Positions 23,473-30,952 of a stretch of 64,000 nt of DNA are shown here, piece after piece. Position numbers and translations under genes: made by a program. Location: contig JAAWBG010000024.1 of NCBI GenBank assembly GCA_022792535.1, positions 59,436 through 123,435 on the forward strand, read 5' to 3'. The notes below the pieces were generated by a model that was given only the letters and a program-made list of their open reading frames with translations, was not told where the DNA came from and did no database searches. How positions within the stretch are numbered: the first letter of the stretch is position 1; the number at the start of each line of letters is the position of its first letter. Source of the DNA: Lachnospiraceae bacterium. Lineage in GTDB: Bacteria > Bacillota > Clostridia > Lachnospirales > Lachnospiraceae.

Positions 23473-24912
23473 ATGAAAAAAGGACAAGTATGTGTCGGAA
23501 TTGTGGAAAAAGTTGTGTTTCCTAATAAAGGAATGATTCCTTTGGAAAATGGAAAAACAGCAGTTGTAAAAAATGTGATACCAGGACAGAAAATTTCTTT
23601 TGCGATCACAAAAGTTCGAAAGGGAAGAGGAGAGGGTAAATTATTGGAGGTATTGGAGAAGTCTCCAATAGAGTTAGAGGACGTGCCCTGTGAACATTTT
23701 GGAGTCTGCGGGGGATGTAATCTGTTAAATTTAAGCTATGAAAGGCAATTGGAATTGAAAGCAGGGCAAGTGAAAGCTTTGATAGAGCCAGTTTTTAATG
23801 CCTTTGGAGAAGAAACATTTTCTTTTAAAGAAATTTTTGAGGGAATCCGAAGAAGTCCCAAGGAATTTGCCTATCGAAATAAAATGGAATTTTCTTTTGG
23901 AGACAGTTATAAAGATGGACCTCTTTCTCTTGGAATGCATAAACGAGGGAGTTTTCATGATATTGTGACTGTTGCAGGGTGCAAGATTGTAGATGCAGAT
24001 TATTCACGAATATTATCGGCTGTGCTGCATTATTTTCAGACACATGGATCTTCCAGAAATGAAACAGGAGAGTTTTTGGGAACTAGCTATTATCATAAAA
24101 TGAAACATACAGGATATCTGCGCCATCTTCTGGTACGAAAAGCAGCAAATACAGGAGAAATTTTAATAGATCTGGTGACAACAACACAGATCAGTGGAGA
24201 AGAAGTGGAAAATTTGCTGAAAGGTTTTCGTGATGTGTTGTTGAATCTGGAATTAGATGGAAAAATTGTGGGAATTTTAAATACCCACAATGATAGCCTA
24301 GCAGATGCAGTGATTGATCAGGGAACAGAAATATTGTATGGAATTAATTATTTTTATGAGGAGTTACTAGGTCTTCGTTTTCGCATTTCTCCTTTTTCTT
24401 TTTTTCAGACGAATTCACTGGGGGCAGAGGTCTTATATAAAACTGCAAGAGAGTATATTTCAGATGCAGGAGACGGAAAAATTGTCTATGATCTATACAG
24501 CGGGACAGGAACAATTGCCCAGATGATTGCGCCGGTTGCCCGGAAAGTGATTGGTGTGGAGATCGTGGAAGAGGCGGTGGAAGCAGCGAAAGAAAACGCA
24601 GAATTGAATGGTTTACATAATTGTGAATTTTTAGCGGGAGATGTACTGAAAGTATTAGATCACATTCAGGAGAAGCCGGACTTTATCATATTAGATCCAC
24701 CCAGAGAAGGGATTCACCCAAAGGCATTGGAACGGATCATCAATTATGGAGTGGAACGGATGGTGTATATTTCCTGCAAACCCACCAGTCTGGCAAGAGA
24801 TTTAGAGGTATTGTTGGAGAGAGGGTATAGACTGGAGCGGATGTGTTGTGTGGACATGTTTCCGAATACGGTGCATGTTGAAACAGTCGTGAAATTATGC
24901 TTGAAAAACTAA
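23473..24912 (+). CDS. rlmD: 23S rRNA (uracil-5-)-methyltransferase, RumA/RlmD family
   Basis: 479-aa SAM-dependent RNA m5U methyltransferase. N-terminal TRAM-like domain (1-60), iron-sulfur cysteines in CEHFGVCGGC (73, 79, 82) with a fourth in VAGCKIVDAD, SAM motif YDLYSGTGTIAQM, motif LDPPREG and the catalytic Cys in MVYISCKPTSLARDL. The C-terminus HVETVVKLCLKN appears intact. The 3' end of this gene family is a known insertion target for integrative elements, and the prophage here begins right after it. Whether the gene's last codons belong to the att core cannot be told without attR. Subfamily assignment (RlmD versus RlmCD) is tentative. Confidence 0.94.
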   Translation: MKKGQVCVGIVEKVVFPNKGMIPLENGKTAVVKNVIPGQKISFAITKVRKGRGEGKLLEVLEKSPIELEDVPCEHFGVCGGCNLLNLSYERQLELKAGQVKALIEPVFNAFGEETFSFKEIFEGIRRSPKEFAYRNKMEFSFGDSYKDGPLSLGMHKRGSFHDIVTVAGCKIVDADYSRILSAVLHYFQTHGSSRNETGEFLGTSYYHKMKHTGYLRHLLVRKAANTGEILIDLVTTTQISGEEVENLLKGFRDVLLNLELDGKIVGILNTHNDSLADAVIDQGTEILYGINYFYEELLGLRFRISPFSFFQTNSLGAEVLYKTAREYISDAGDGKIVYDLYSGTGTIAQMIAPVARKVIGVEIVEEAVEAAKENAELNGLHNCEFLAGDVLKVLDHIQEKPDFIILDPPREGIHPKALERIINYGVERMVYISCKPTSLARDLEVLLERGYRLERMCCVDMFPNTVHVETVVKLCLKN

Positions 24913-24947
24913 GGTTTTCAAGGAAATATGTCTACTTGAAATACCAC

Positions 24948-24990
24948 TTTGCCTACCGTTTGCCTACCATGATATGGAGTGGTAGGCAAA
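24948..24990. repeat. TTTGCCTACC repeats at the integrase end (terminator or att arm sites)
   Basis: TTTGCCTACC occurs twice directly (24948-24957, 24959-24968) and once inverted as GGTAGGCAAA (24981-24990). The inverted pair makes a hairpin between the convergent rlmD and integrase genes and may act as terminator. Two direct plus one inverted copy next to int also fits integrase arm-type binding sites. Confidence 0.5.
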
Positions 24991-24991
24991 A

Positions 24992-26194
24992 TTACGAGGT
25001 TGCCTTGACGAATATATCAACTGCATCTTGCTGCATTTTTTCTGTATTGAAAATATAACGGTTCATAGTGGTGCTAACGTCTTTATGGCCCAAACGTTCC
25101 ATAATGGTTTTGGGCTGGGCACCATTTTCAGCCAGAATGGTGCCATGGGTGTGGCGTAGGCAGTGGCTATGAAAATTTACCAGTCCCAATTCTTCATGGA
25201 TAACACGGGCGCAGTATTTAAAGGATTCCGGTGTGAGCAGTTCTCCATTTTCTTTTACACTAATAGGCATAATTTCCTGATAAGGCAGGTTCATATCTGT
25301 TCTGGCCTGTAAGATGGACTGATCTGGAAGAAGATAAGTTTTCGTATAATATTCACCATAACGGAACATATTTTTTTTACGGTTGTGAATTTCTTCTTTC
25401 AACAGGGCTTCATATTTTTGATCCATGATCAGTTTCCTGCAGGAATCATATTTTGGGGAACGGTAAAACCATGTTTTGTTTTCTTTTTTTAATTGGTGAG
25501 TTACAGAAATGGTGTGGGCATTAAAATCAATATCATGCAGCAGGTCAAATCCGTAAGTCTCTCCGATCCGTGTTCCTAAATGGTAGCCTGTTACAATAGG
25601 AAGATGGAAATTAGAACCGCGGGGAAAACGTTCCAGAATAGAGGCATAATCTTCTAAAGTGCAGATATACTCCGTGTGTTCCTGCCTGGTCTTGTCCACA
25701 GGAATTTTTGGAACCTTAACAAAGTGACAGGGATTACTAGAGATATACTTGCATGGAACGACTGCATAATCTAAGGCACCGGACAGGCAACATAACAGAT
25801 TTTTTACCATGCTTTTTGAATAACCGCTTCTTTTTTTCTCGTCAATCCATCTTTGAATTGTATCTGGCTCTAAAGCGGATAAACGGTAACTGCCGAGGAC
25901 AGGCTTGATATGGAGGCGGATTTTGCGCCCGTAATCCTGCTGGGTGCTATAACTAAGGTCTGTAACATAGTTATCATACCAATAATCCATGTAGTCAGAA
26001 ACACTCATAGTTGCAGGGCTAAAACTTCTTCCAGTATTGTCATATTCTGCTTTTGCCTGGGTTCCTGCTTGAAGAGCTTCCGTCTTTGTACGGAACCCGC
26101 TTTTAGAGATGGGATGTCTCTTACCATTAATTCTGGCTCCTTCAAAAGAATATTCCCAGTATTTCCCTCGTTTTCTTGTTCTTATTTCTCCCAT
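24992..26194 (-). CDS. int: Tyrosine-family site-specific integrase
   Basis: 400 aa. An N-terminal arm-binding domain (GKYWEYSFEGARINGKRHPISKSGF, AP2-like) is followed by a core-binding SAM-like domain (about 65-165) and the catalytic domain. Active-site residues: Arg in LGTRIGETYG, His-x-x-Arg in SHCLRHTHG, His in RLGHKDVSTT and the nucleophile Tyr in MNRYIF. Would catalyse prophage integration and excision at the rlmD junction. AAAGGAGTTGTTACC precedes the start. The length matches Tn916/Lactococcus-phage type integrases. Confidence 0.95.
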   Translation of the reverse strand: MGEIRTRKRGKYWEYSFEGARINGKRHPISKSGFRTKTEALQAGTQAKAEYDNTGRSFSPATMSVSDYMDYWYDNYVTDLSYSTQQDYGRKIRLHIKPVLGSYRLSALEPDTIQRWIDEKKRSGYSKSMVKNLLCCLSGALDYAVVPCKYISSNPCHFVKVPKIPVDKTRQEHTEYICTLEDYASILERFPRGSNFHLPIVTGYHLGTRIGETYGFDLLHDIDFNAHTISVTHQLKKENKTWFYRSPKYDSCRKLIMDQKYEALLKEEIHNRKKNMFRYGEYYTKTYLLPDQSILQARTDMNLPYQEIMPISVKENGELLTPESFKYCARVIHEELGLVNFHSHCLRHTHGTILAENGAQPKTIMERLGHKDVSTTMNRYIFNTEKMQQDAVDIFVKATS

Positions 26195-26241
26195 GGTAAC
26201 AACTCCTTTCTGAAATTTGGGTATAAAAAATACACCATATC

Positions 26242-26271
26242 TTGACGACGGGTGCAGTAAAATGATACAAT
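26242..26271 (+). promoter_or_regulatory. Promoter of a putative small RNA
   Basis: -35 TTGACG (26242-26247), 18-bp spacer, -10 TACAAT (26266-26271), pointing right, away from int. No ORF follows it, only the terminator at 26326-26359. Confidence 0.55.
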
Positions 26272-26277
26272 ACGTTT

Positions 26278-26360
26278 GCGAAGTTATGTGTATCAGTTCC
26301 TTTCCCTAAAGGTTGATATGCTGGGCCGCTCTGGTATTGGTAGTACCGGGGCGGTTTTTA
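26278..26360 (+). ncRNA. Putative ~80-nt small RNA between int and the accessory operon
   Basis: A predicted start about 7 bases after the -10 element leads to a short transcript with a first hairpin, TATCA..CCTTT-CCCT-AAAGG.TGATA (26291-26317). It ends in a strong terminator, CCGCTCTGGTA with TACCGGGGCGG (11 bp, two G-U) and TTTTT. No coding frame is plausible. Prophages often carry antisense or sponge RNAs near int; the target is unknown. This accounts for most of the 205-base gap. Confidence 0.5.
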
Positions 26361-26399
26361 ATGTAATTTATATAAATGTTTTCGGATTCCTGGATAAAA

Positions 26400-26849
26400 T
26401 TATTCAATATCCTTTTCTTGTTCATGGATATCCTTTTCAAAACTAGCCTTTTGCATATGAGAGAAATAATCACTTAAGATACGTATAGATTGTTCGTTTT
26501 CTAATGTAAGTTTTAAAGATGCACTGTCACTTTCTGTATACCAGTCTACAATCTGATAGGATTTAATCTTGTATGAAGAGAAGGAATTATTTTCTTTTTT
26601 CATGTACCGAAGTTCTTTTGTGATGGGTAGACTAAGTAATTTACGAAGATTCTTACTATCATTAACGGAATCAGTATGTAGTGATTCTAAAAAAGAATCA
26701 TTAAAATCACTTTCGGAATAAGTGGTATTCTTCTTATCAGTTTTTACAAGCATTTTTAAAATCATTGTCATTGTATACTTTTCAACATGAGAATATTTTA
26801 AAGAAGAAATAGAATTGGTAACCATTAAAATATATTCATCTTTTGTCAT
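26400..26849 (-). CDS. Hypothetical prophage accessory protein, 149 aa
   Basis: Not recognised. Soluble, Ser/Lys/Asp-rich, predicted mostly helical, with a repeated SxxSLK-type texture and an acidic C-terminus (EKDIHEQEKDIE). It is the last gene of the leftward accessory group, 35 bases after the exonuclease gene. A+T-rich with codon use similar to its leftward neighbours rather than to the late genes. The start follows AAAGGGC on the minus strand, a moderate site. Confidence 0.65.
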   Translation of the reverse strand: MTKDEYILMVTNSISSLKYSHVEKYTMTMILKMLVKTDKKNTTYSESDFNDSFLESLHTDSVNDSKNLRKLLSLPITKELRYMKKENNSFSSYKIKSYQIVDWYTESDSASLKLTLENEQSIRILSDYFSHMQKASFEKDIHEQEKDIE

Positions 26850-26884
26850 GTTTTAGCCCTTTCTATCAATATGGTTTTAAAGAA

Positions 26885-27838
26885 TTATATATCTTCTAAC
26901 ATATCATAAAATACATTTTCAGATATGATATCAATATCATATCCCTGCAATTTTAAATTTTCAGCTTTTTTCTGTTTATTACTTTTTCCATCCTTAATTA
27001 AAGAACAATAGTCATTATTTCCGAGTACAAGATAATTTGTACTTTTGGTAACCGAACTTCCATTCGTTCCACCATGATCAACAACTAATTGCATAGCTTC
27101 TTTTCGTGGCATTTTTTCCAAAGTTCCAGTAAATACAAATACTTTTCCGTATAAAGGATTTGAAATATCAATATTTGTTGTGGAAGGCGTTATATCTGAA
27201 ACACGGATATAATGATTGTCTTTGGAAGCTTTCGCACAAAACTGAACAAATCCTTCTAAGGTTCCAAAACAAACAATGATGTCATTACAAAGAGCATTAT
27301 AACATTCGAAAGTGGTATTGCAATCTGCTAATGAACGGTGTGCTGCAGAATTATCAATAGAATATCTTGCACATAAATCAGAAAGACGGTGATGTGGTTT
27401 TTCTGGGTGTAATCTACGAGATATTCTCATAGTATCAATAAAATTATTTTCTAAAGGTCTGGAAAATAATTTTTCTGAATAATCATATAAAAAATTAATA
27501 TCAAAATTAATGTTGTGGCCGAGTAATATATCATTTCCTAAAAAAGAAAAATAATCATGTAGAGTTGGTAAAGGATCTGGTGCATTTGCAAGCATTTCAT
27601 TTGTAATACCGGTTAAATCTACGATAAAGCTATCAATATAAATACCATCTATGTCAGATGTAGGTTTAATAAGAGAAGAAAAGCTATCGGTAACAACATG
27701 ATTAACAACTTTTAAGGCAGATACTTCGATAATTTTATCATAGTCGGGTGATAAGCCGGTTGTTTCGATATCAATAATTGTAAATGATTCTGGAAAAGAA
27801 ATTAAACTGTTTCCTTTGTAAATTCGATTTTTTTTCAT
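26885..27838 (-). CDS. DnaQ-like 3'-5' exonuclease fused to a BRCT domain
   Basis: 317 aa. Residues ~17-190 are a DEDDh exonuclease: Exo I TIIDIETTGL, Exo II LGHNINFDINFL, Exo III with AAHRSLADCNTT providing His and Asp. Residues ~225-315 are a BRCT domain (LYGKVFVFTGTLEKMPRKEA, VTKSTNYLVLG), the type also found in NAD-dependent ligases. A nuclease on DNA ends with a protein- or end-binding tail is implied; its role in the phage could be repair, replication or defence. AGGAGGGGTACTT precedes the start. Confidence 0.88.
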   Translation of the reverse strand: MKKNRIYKGNSLISFPESFTIIDIETTGLSPDYDKIIEVSALKVVNHVVTDSFSSLIKPTSDIDGIYIDSFIVDLTGITNEMLANAPDPLPTLHDYFSFLGNDILLGHNINFDINFLYDYSEKLFSRPLENNFIDTMRISRRLHPEKPHHRLSDLCARYSIDNSAAHRSLADCNTTFECYNALCNDIIVCFGTLEGFVQFCAKASKDNHYIRVSDITPSTTNIDISNPLYGKVFVFTGTLEKMPRKEAMQLVVDHGGTNGSSVTKSTNYLVLGNNDYCSLIKDGKSNKQKKAENLKLQGYDIDIISENVFYDMLEDI

Positions 27839-27858
27839 AAGTACCCCTCCTAATTCAA

Positions 27859-28413
27859 TTAATAAAAAATATTGCCACGTTCTAAGTTTTTTCTATAAAT
27901 ACAGCCTTTGGCATAGAGTTTATTACTATGTATACATTGTGTTTTTTTGGAACATTCTTTATATAATGCACAACAGCCAAATGAATTAGAAGATTCGTAA
28001 TTATTAATACAAAAAATAAGGTTATCTTTTATGTACTGATAAATGGAGGGATCTTCTGGTTTAAAAGCCACTTGAAAATATAATGTTTTCTGGGAAGGCT
28101 CCTTTAAAATAATGGCGGAGGGAGGAAGTTTAATTTTGTGAAAACGCTCTTTTCTTATCATAAGTTCGTGGTAATTAGTGTTTGGCGTAATGTAAAGGAC
28201 AAGAGTAGTTTTGGCAATTTTATTATCTTTATCATAAGGATAAGACATCTCGTTTATATCTATTTCAGTGGAAATAAGTTTTCCTGCATTTTGTCCCTTT
28301 TTGGAATAATTTTTCTTTATGGAAAAGGTATTTTCAGGATAGTTAAATTCCTGAATAATTTTTGAAAATATGGAATAAAGTTTCTCTTCAAAAGGCGTGG
28401 ATTGCAATTTCAT
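27859..28413 (-). CDS. Hypothetical protein with C-terminal cysteine cluster
   Basis: 184 aa. The first 130 residues are an unassigned alpha/beta domain. Near the C-terminus lie CCALYKECSKKTQCIH and then AKGCIYRKNLE, giving a Cys-x5/6-Cys-x5-Cys-x10-Cys layout able to bind a metal or an iron-sulfur cluster. It sits 20 bases upstream of the exonuclease-BRCT gene on the same strand, so the two may work together on DNA or RNA. AGGGAGAACCTTT precedes the start. Confidence 0.7.
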   Translation of the reverse strand: MKLQSTPFEEKLYSIFSKIIQEFNYPENTFSIKKNYSKKGQNAGKLISTEIDINEMSYPYDKDNKIAKTTLVLYITPNTNYHELMIRKERFHKIKLPPSAIILKEPSQKTLYFQVAFKPEDPSIYQYIKDNLIFCINNYESSNSFGCCALYKECSKKTQCIHSNKLYAKGCIYRKNLERGNIFY

Positions 28414-28460
28414 AAAGGTTCTCCCTAATATTTCATCGTAAATGCATTGACAATTTAAAA

Positions 28461-28691
28461 TTAATAATTCAAATTAGTATGATGGGCGGTATATTCTAAA
28501 ACATCCACATCACATTTTTTATCGTAATCATTATTTTTAATATGGGCTATCTCATGAGCGTAAGAAATAAGGTTTTGCTCATAAGACATTTTACTGTTTA
28601 ATACAATTGTATAAGATAAATCTGGATTGCATACAACGAAAGATTTTATAGTTTCAGGCATATCAGCATATATCGTATTAATATCAGGCAT
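28461..28691 (-). CDS. Minimal ImmA/IrrE-like zinc metallopeptidase
   Basis: 76 aa from the ATG at 28691, which follows GAGGAGGGG. The HExxH motif is present as AHEIAHIKNN, and a downstream Glu in VLEYTAHH is placed as the third zinc ligand, right before the stop. ImmA-family peptidases cleave the phage repressor to trigger induction. This one is much shorter than usual (commonly over 120 aa), retaining only the catalytic core. It lies 42 bases after the repressor gene on the same strand, as expected. Confidence 0.72.
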   Translation of the reverse strand: MPDINTIYADMPETIKSFVVCNPDLSYTIVLNSKMSYEQNLISYAHEIAHIKNNDYDKKCDVDVLEYTAHHTNLNY

Positions 28692-28733
28692 ATTTATACC
28701 CCTCCTCATAATATGTAAGTTGATAAATCCATA

Positions 28734-29129
28734 CTAATTATTACCGTTTATCTTATCAATCATCTGTTTTACAAAGTCGATATCTTCTTTTTTGACTTTT
28801 CTTGAAGCATCAAACAATACTTTATAATCTGGGTTTTCATAAAGAAACTGTGCCATATCGCGGGCATCTTCGTTTAAGTAATATGATGAGGTCTCTTCTG
28901 GTTGCGTATCTGATTTATCTTCTATTAAATCGGAGCGATTTATATGGAAATATTTAGCCAACATATCAACTTTGTCCATTCTTGGAAGACGAGTTCCGTT
29001 GCACCAAGTAGAAATAGAAGATTTATTTATCCCAAGATCGTTAATTAAGTCAACTTGGGTTTTTTCATTAAGATCCATGTAATATCTTAAATTTTTAGAA
29101 AAAATACTTTTATAATAATCTTCACTCAT
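28734..29129 (-). CDS. CI-like lysogeny repressor, XRE family
   Basis: 131 aa. HTH_XRE domain at about 8-65 (TQVDLINDLGINKSSISTWCNGTRLPRMD). The C-terminal ~55 residues have no LexA-type Ser/Lys protease signature, which fits cleavage by the neighbouring ImmA-like peptidase instead of self-cleavage. The start at 29129 follows AAAGGAGGATTTTTC. Transcribed from a promoter whose spacer overlaps an operator-like TCTACTTTTTG sequence, implying autoregulation. Confidence 0.9.
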   Translation of the reverse strand: MSEDYYKSIFSKNLRYYMDLNEKTQVDLINDLGINKSSISTWCNGTRLPRMDKVDMLAKYFHINRSDLIEDKSDTQPEETSSYYLNEDARDMAQFLYENPDYKVLFDASRKVKKEDIDFVKQMIDKINGNN

Positions 29130-29150
29130 GAAAAATCCTCCTTTCACTGA

Positions 29151-29179
29151 ATTATAAAACAAAAAGTAGAAAAAATCAA
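29151..29179 (-). promoter_or_regulatory. Repressor promoter with operator in its spacer
   Basis: On the minus strand: -35 TTGATT (29174-29179), 17-bp spacer, -10 TATAAT (29151-29156). The spacer carries TCTACTTTTTGTTT, a partial match to the palindromic operator of the opposing promoter. Confidence 0.75.
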
Positions 29180-29210
29180 TATAAAAAGTAAAATAAGTTT
29201 ACAAAAAGTA

Positions 29211-29239
29211 TTGACTTCTACAAAAAGTAGATATATAAT
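29211..29239 (+). promoter_or_regulatory. Early rightward promoter with perfect palindromic operator in its spacer
   Basis: -35 TTGACT (29211-29216), 17-bp spacer, -10 TATAAT (29234-29239). The spacer is almost exactly filled by TCTAC-AAAAA-GTAGA (29217-29231). A degenerate copy TTTACAAAAAGTATT lies at about 29198-29212 and an ATAAAAAGTAAA half-site at about 29181. Repressor bound at the perfect site would exclude RNA polymerase. Confidence 0.85.
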
Positions 29240-29270
29240 TGATATATCAAATGAAGGAGGTAAAAACTAA

Positions 29271-29516
29271 ATGAAGGCTATACAGATCAGTCTTGCAGCA
29301 GCTCGTGTAAACGCTGGGCTAACACAAAATGACGTAGCAGAGAAAATAAATGTGTCTAAACAAACTATAATTAATTGGGAAAAAGGTAGAGTAACTCCAG
29401 GAATTCCAGAAATTGAAATGCTTTCAAGAATTTATGAGATACCTCAGGATAATATTTTTTTGCCATGTTACTCTACAAAAAGTAGATGTCAAGAAAAAGA
29501 AGTCATGAAAATATAG
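29271..29516 (+). CDS. Cro-like XRE-family regulator
   Basis: 81 aa with an HTH_XRE domain (NAGLTQNDVAEKINVSKQTIINWEKG) and a short tail. First gene of the early rightward transcript, divergent from the repressor, so Cro or antirepressor-like function is expected. AAGGAGGT precedes the ATG. Its 3' coding end contains a second perfect copy of the operator (29472-29486). Confidence 0.88.
   Translation: MKAIQISLAAARVNAGLTQNDVAEKINVSKQTIINWEKGRVTPGIPEIEMLSRIYEIPQDNIFLPCYSTKSRCQEKEVMKI
29472..29486. promoter_or_regulatory. Intragenic copy of the repressor operator
   Basis: TCTACAAAAAGTAGA is identical over 15 bases to the operator at 29217-29231 and lies 240 bases downstream, inside the Cro-like gene. 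The spacing would permit looping between bound dimers or a roadblock to transcription. Confidence 0.7.
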
Positions 29517-29536
29517 AGAGAATAGGAGGTATAAGA

Positions 29537-29722
29537 ATGGAAATGGAAAAATATTCCGCATATCATATTGAGACAGATGGTTTTGAGAAGGTTTTAATTG
29601 GAATGCTTCATATGATTCAGATAGTTCCGATCGGTACAAAGTGCCGGATTGTTTTAGACTATGATCCGGCACTACCGAAGACAATGATTGAAACATTTAT
29701 AGATAAGTTAGATGAGACGTAA
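29537..29722 (+). CDS. Small early phage protein, 61 aa
   Basis: Unrecognised. AGGAGGTATAAGA precedes the ATG at 29537; a longer frame to 29486 overlaps the Cro-like gene and is rejected. The product has a hydrophobic middle (FEKVLIGMLHMIQIVPIGTK) and an acidic C-terminus. It overlaps by 26 bases, tail to tail, with a possible leftward gene. Confidence 0.6.
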   Translation: MEMEKYSAYHIETDGFEKVLIGMLHMIQIVPIGTKCRIVLDYDPALPKTMIETFIDKLDET

Positions 29723-29891
29723 GTTCGGGAAAAACACTTTCAATGGATTCATTTTGATTCCATAACACGGTAAGAAGCTCAGGACGTCCTATTGTAATAT
29801 TGTCATCCCATGCAAGGGCTAAGATTTTTTTCCCCAATTCTTTTTGTTTTTCTGGTGGAAATGATGACAGGTCAATTTTTATCATGTTCAT
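29697..29891 (-). CDS. Possible small leftward phage protein, 64 aa
   Basis: Product MNMIKIDLSSFPPEKQKELG ..., with protein-like composition and a GGAG nine bases before the ATG. It is convergent with and overlaps the previous gene by 26 bases, which is unusual for the rightward early region. An upstream extension to 29930 would cross a 16-bp palindrome. Plausible but could be spurious. Confidence 0.45.
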   Translation of the reverse strand: MNMIKIDLSSFPPEKQKELGKKILALAWDDNITIGRPELLTVLWNQNESIESVFPELTSHLTYL

Positions 29892-29919
29892 AGTTAATAT
29901 CTCCGTTCTTAATGTACTT

Positions 29920-29935
29920 GGCTGTTGCAACAGCC
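29920..29935. promoter_or_regulatory. Perfect 16-bp palindrome
   Basis: GGCTGTTGCAACAGCC has no central spacer, typical of a protein-binding dyad rather than an RNA hairpin. It lies 29 bases upstream of the possible leftward gene and 94 bases upstream of the HTH gene at 30029. Confidence 0.45.
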
Positions 29936-30028
29936 TGTAAAAATATTATAGACAGGGAGAATATGGAAAATCAATAGAAAGTAATAAAAAAAGAAGAAAG
30001 TATAGAAAATTTTGAAAGGAGAGAAAAG

Positions 30029-30244
30029 ATGGTAAAAGAGTATGAACCAATCTATACGGTAAAAGAGGTCGCAAAAGTGTTGAAAGTCAATCCTAATGCA
30101 GTCTATGAATATATGAACACTGGAAAGCTGCCATATTTAAACATGGGAAGTCGAAAGGTGCGGGGAAGAGATTTGGAGAGATTCATTAATAAATTTCCGG
30201 AAGGAGGCGGGGAAAGTAGAAATGATGAAACAGATTGTGGCTAA
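30029..30244 (+). CDS. Excisionase-family / MerR-like HTH DNA-binding protein
   Basis: 71 aa with the winged-helix pattern of the excisionase DNA-binding domain: IYTVKEVAKVLKVNPNAVYEYMNTGKLPYLNMGSRKVRGRDLERFI. It could be the recombination directionality factor for the integrase, or an early regulator; the family does both. AAAGGAGAGAAAAG precedes the ATG. Overlaps the next gene by 23 bases. Confidence 0.8.
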   Translation: MVKEYEPIYTVKEVAKVLKVNPNAVYEYMNTGKLPYLNMGSRKVRGRDLERFINKFPEGGGESRNDETDCG

Positions 30245-30458
30245 AACTGGGATTCTGCAGGAAGAAATGAATCGCAGGGCACAGCTTAAAGAGAGAGCAG
30301 AAATCCTGATATATCAAGGACGATATGACGAAGCCTGCCGAATCTTAGACAAAATGAATACGGTGGAAGACGCAGAATACTTGAGTGGGAAAGGCTTCCG
30401 TCCAGTCTTACATAATGGAACTGTCACAGAATGGGAGTTGGAAAGTGGACAGGCATAA
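30222..30458 (+). CDS. Small early phage protein, 78 aa
   Basis: Unrecognised. Predicted helical first half (LQEEMNRRAQLKERAEIL, YDEACRILDKM) resembling a single TPR-like hairpin. Two ATG codons in tandem at 30222 and 30225. It starts inside the end of the HTH gene and ends inside the start of the next gene, a compact overlapping arrangement. Confidence 0.6.
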   Translation: MMKQIVAKTGILQEEMNRRAQLKERAEILIYQGRYDEACRILDKMNTVEDAEYLSGKGFRPVLHNGTVTEWELESGQA

Positions 30459-30585
30459 AAGAATCATGACTGTTTTATGGATCGGAATGGCGATAGCATT
30501 TCTCTACCTGGCAGATACAGAGACCAGATTATATCAAGTCCTTACAAAGATAGAGTTGGTTATGTCGGAAGATGCAGCAGGATGA
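30445..30585 (+). CDS. Tiny single-pass membrane protein, 46 aa
   Basis: A GTG start preceded by GGGAG, overlapping the previous stop. The product has one hydrophobic segment (MTVLWIGMAIAFLYLA). An alternative ATG at 30466 would keep the helix. Not recognised; small phage membrane proteins of this type may act on the host envelope, but no function can be assigned. Confidence 0.45.
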   Translation: MDRHKRIMTVLWIGMAIAFLYLADTETRLYQVLTKIELVMSEDAAG

Positions 30586-30620
30586 TGAAATTATAGAAAA
30601 AACAGAAGGGAGGAAAGCAG

Positions 30621-30884
30621 ATGCAGAGAACAATCACCAGGGAGATTATGGAGCAGTCCCAGTACTTTGAAGGGAACACCCCAGAAACATGGGAGCTGAT
30701 CGGCATTTATAACAACGGTTCTAATTATATCCGTTACTATCGAAATGATACGGGAAGTTACCGCCATACCTGCCAGAAAATTAAGAAAGACCCGGCAAAA
30801 ATCGTGCTTTGGAAGAACGAAGAGGGAAAAGAGTTTGCAAAACGTGTTTATCCAAAGCGAAGAAAGAGACAGCAGATGGCGTAA
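30621..30884 (+). CDS. Hypothetical early phage protein, 87 aa
   Basis: Unrecognised. Strongly basic (C-terminus YPKRRKRQQMA), with a beta-rich centre (WELIGIYNNGSNYIRYYRND). AGGGAGGAAAGCAG precedes the ATG. Basic charge is compatible with nucleic-acid binding, but that is only a guess. Confidence 0.6.
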   Translation: MQRTITREIMEQSQYFEGNTPETWELIGIYNNGSNYIRYYRNDTGSYRHTCQKIKKDPAKIVLWKNEEGKEFAKRVYPKRRKRQQMA

Positions 30885-30952
30885 ATATACCATAAAACAT
30901 GATCTTATCCTGTTCCTTCCAGGTGAAGCAGGAAGAAAGTGAGTGAAGGCTT

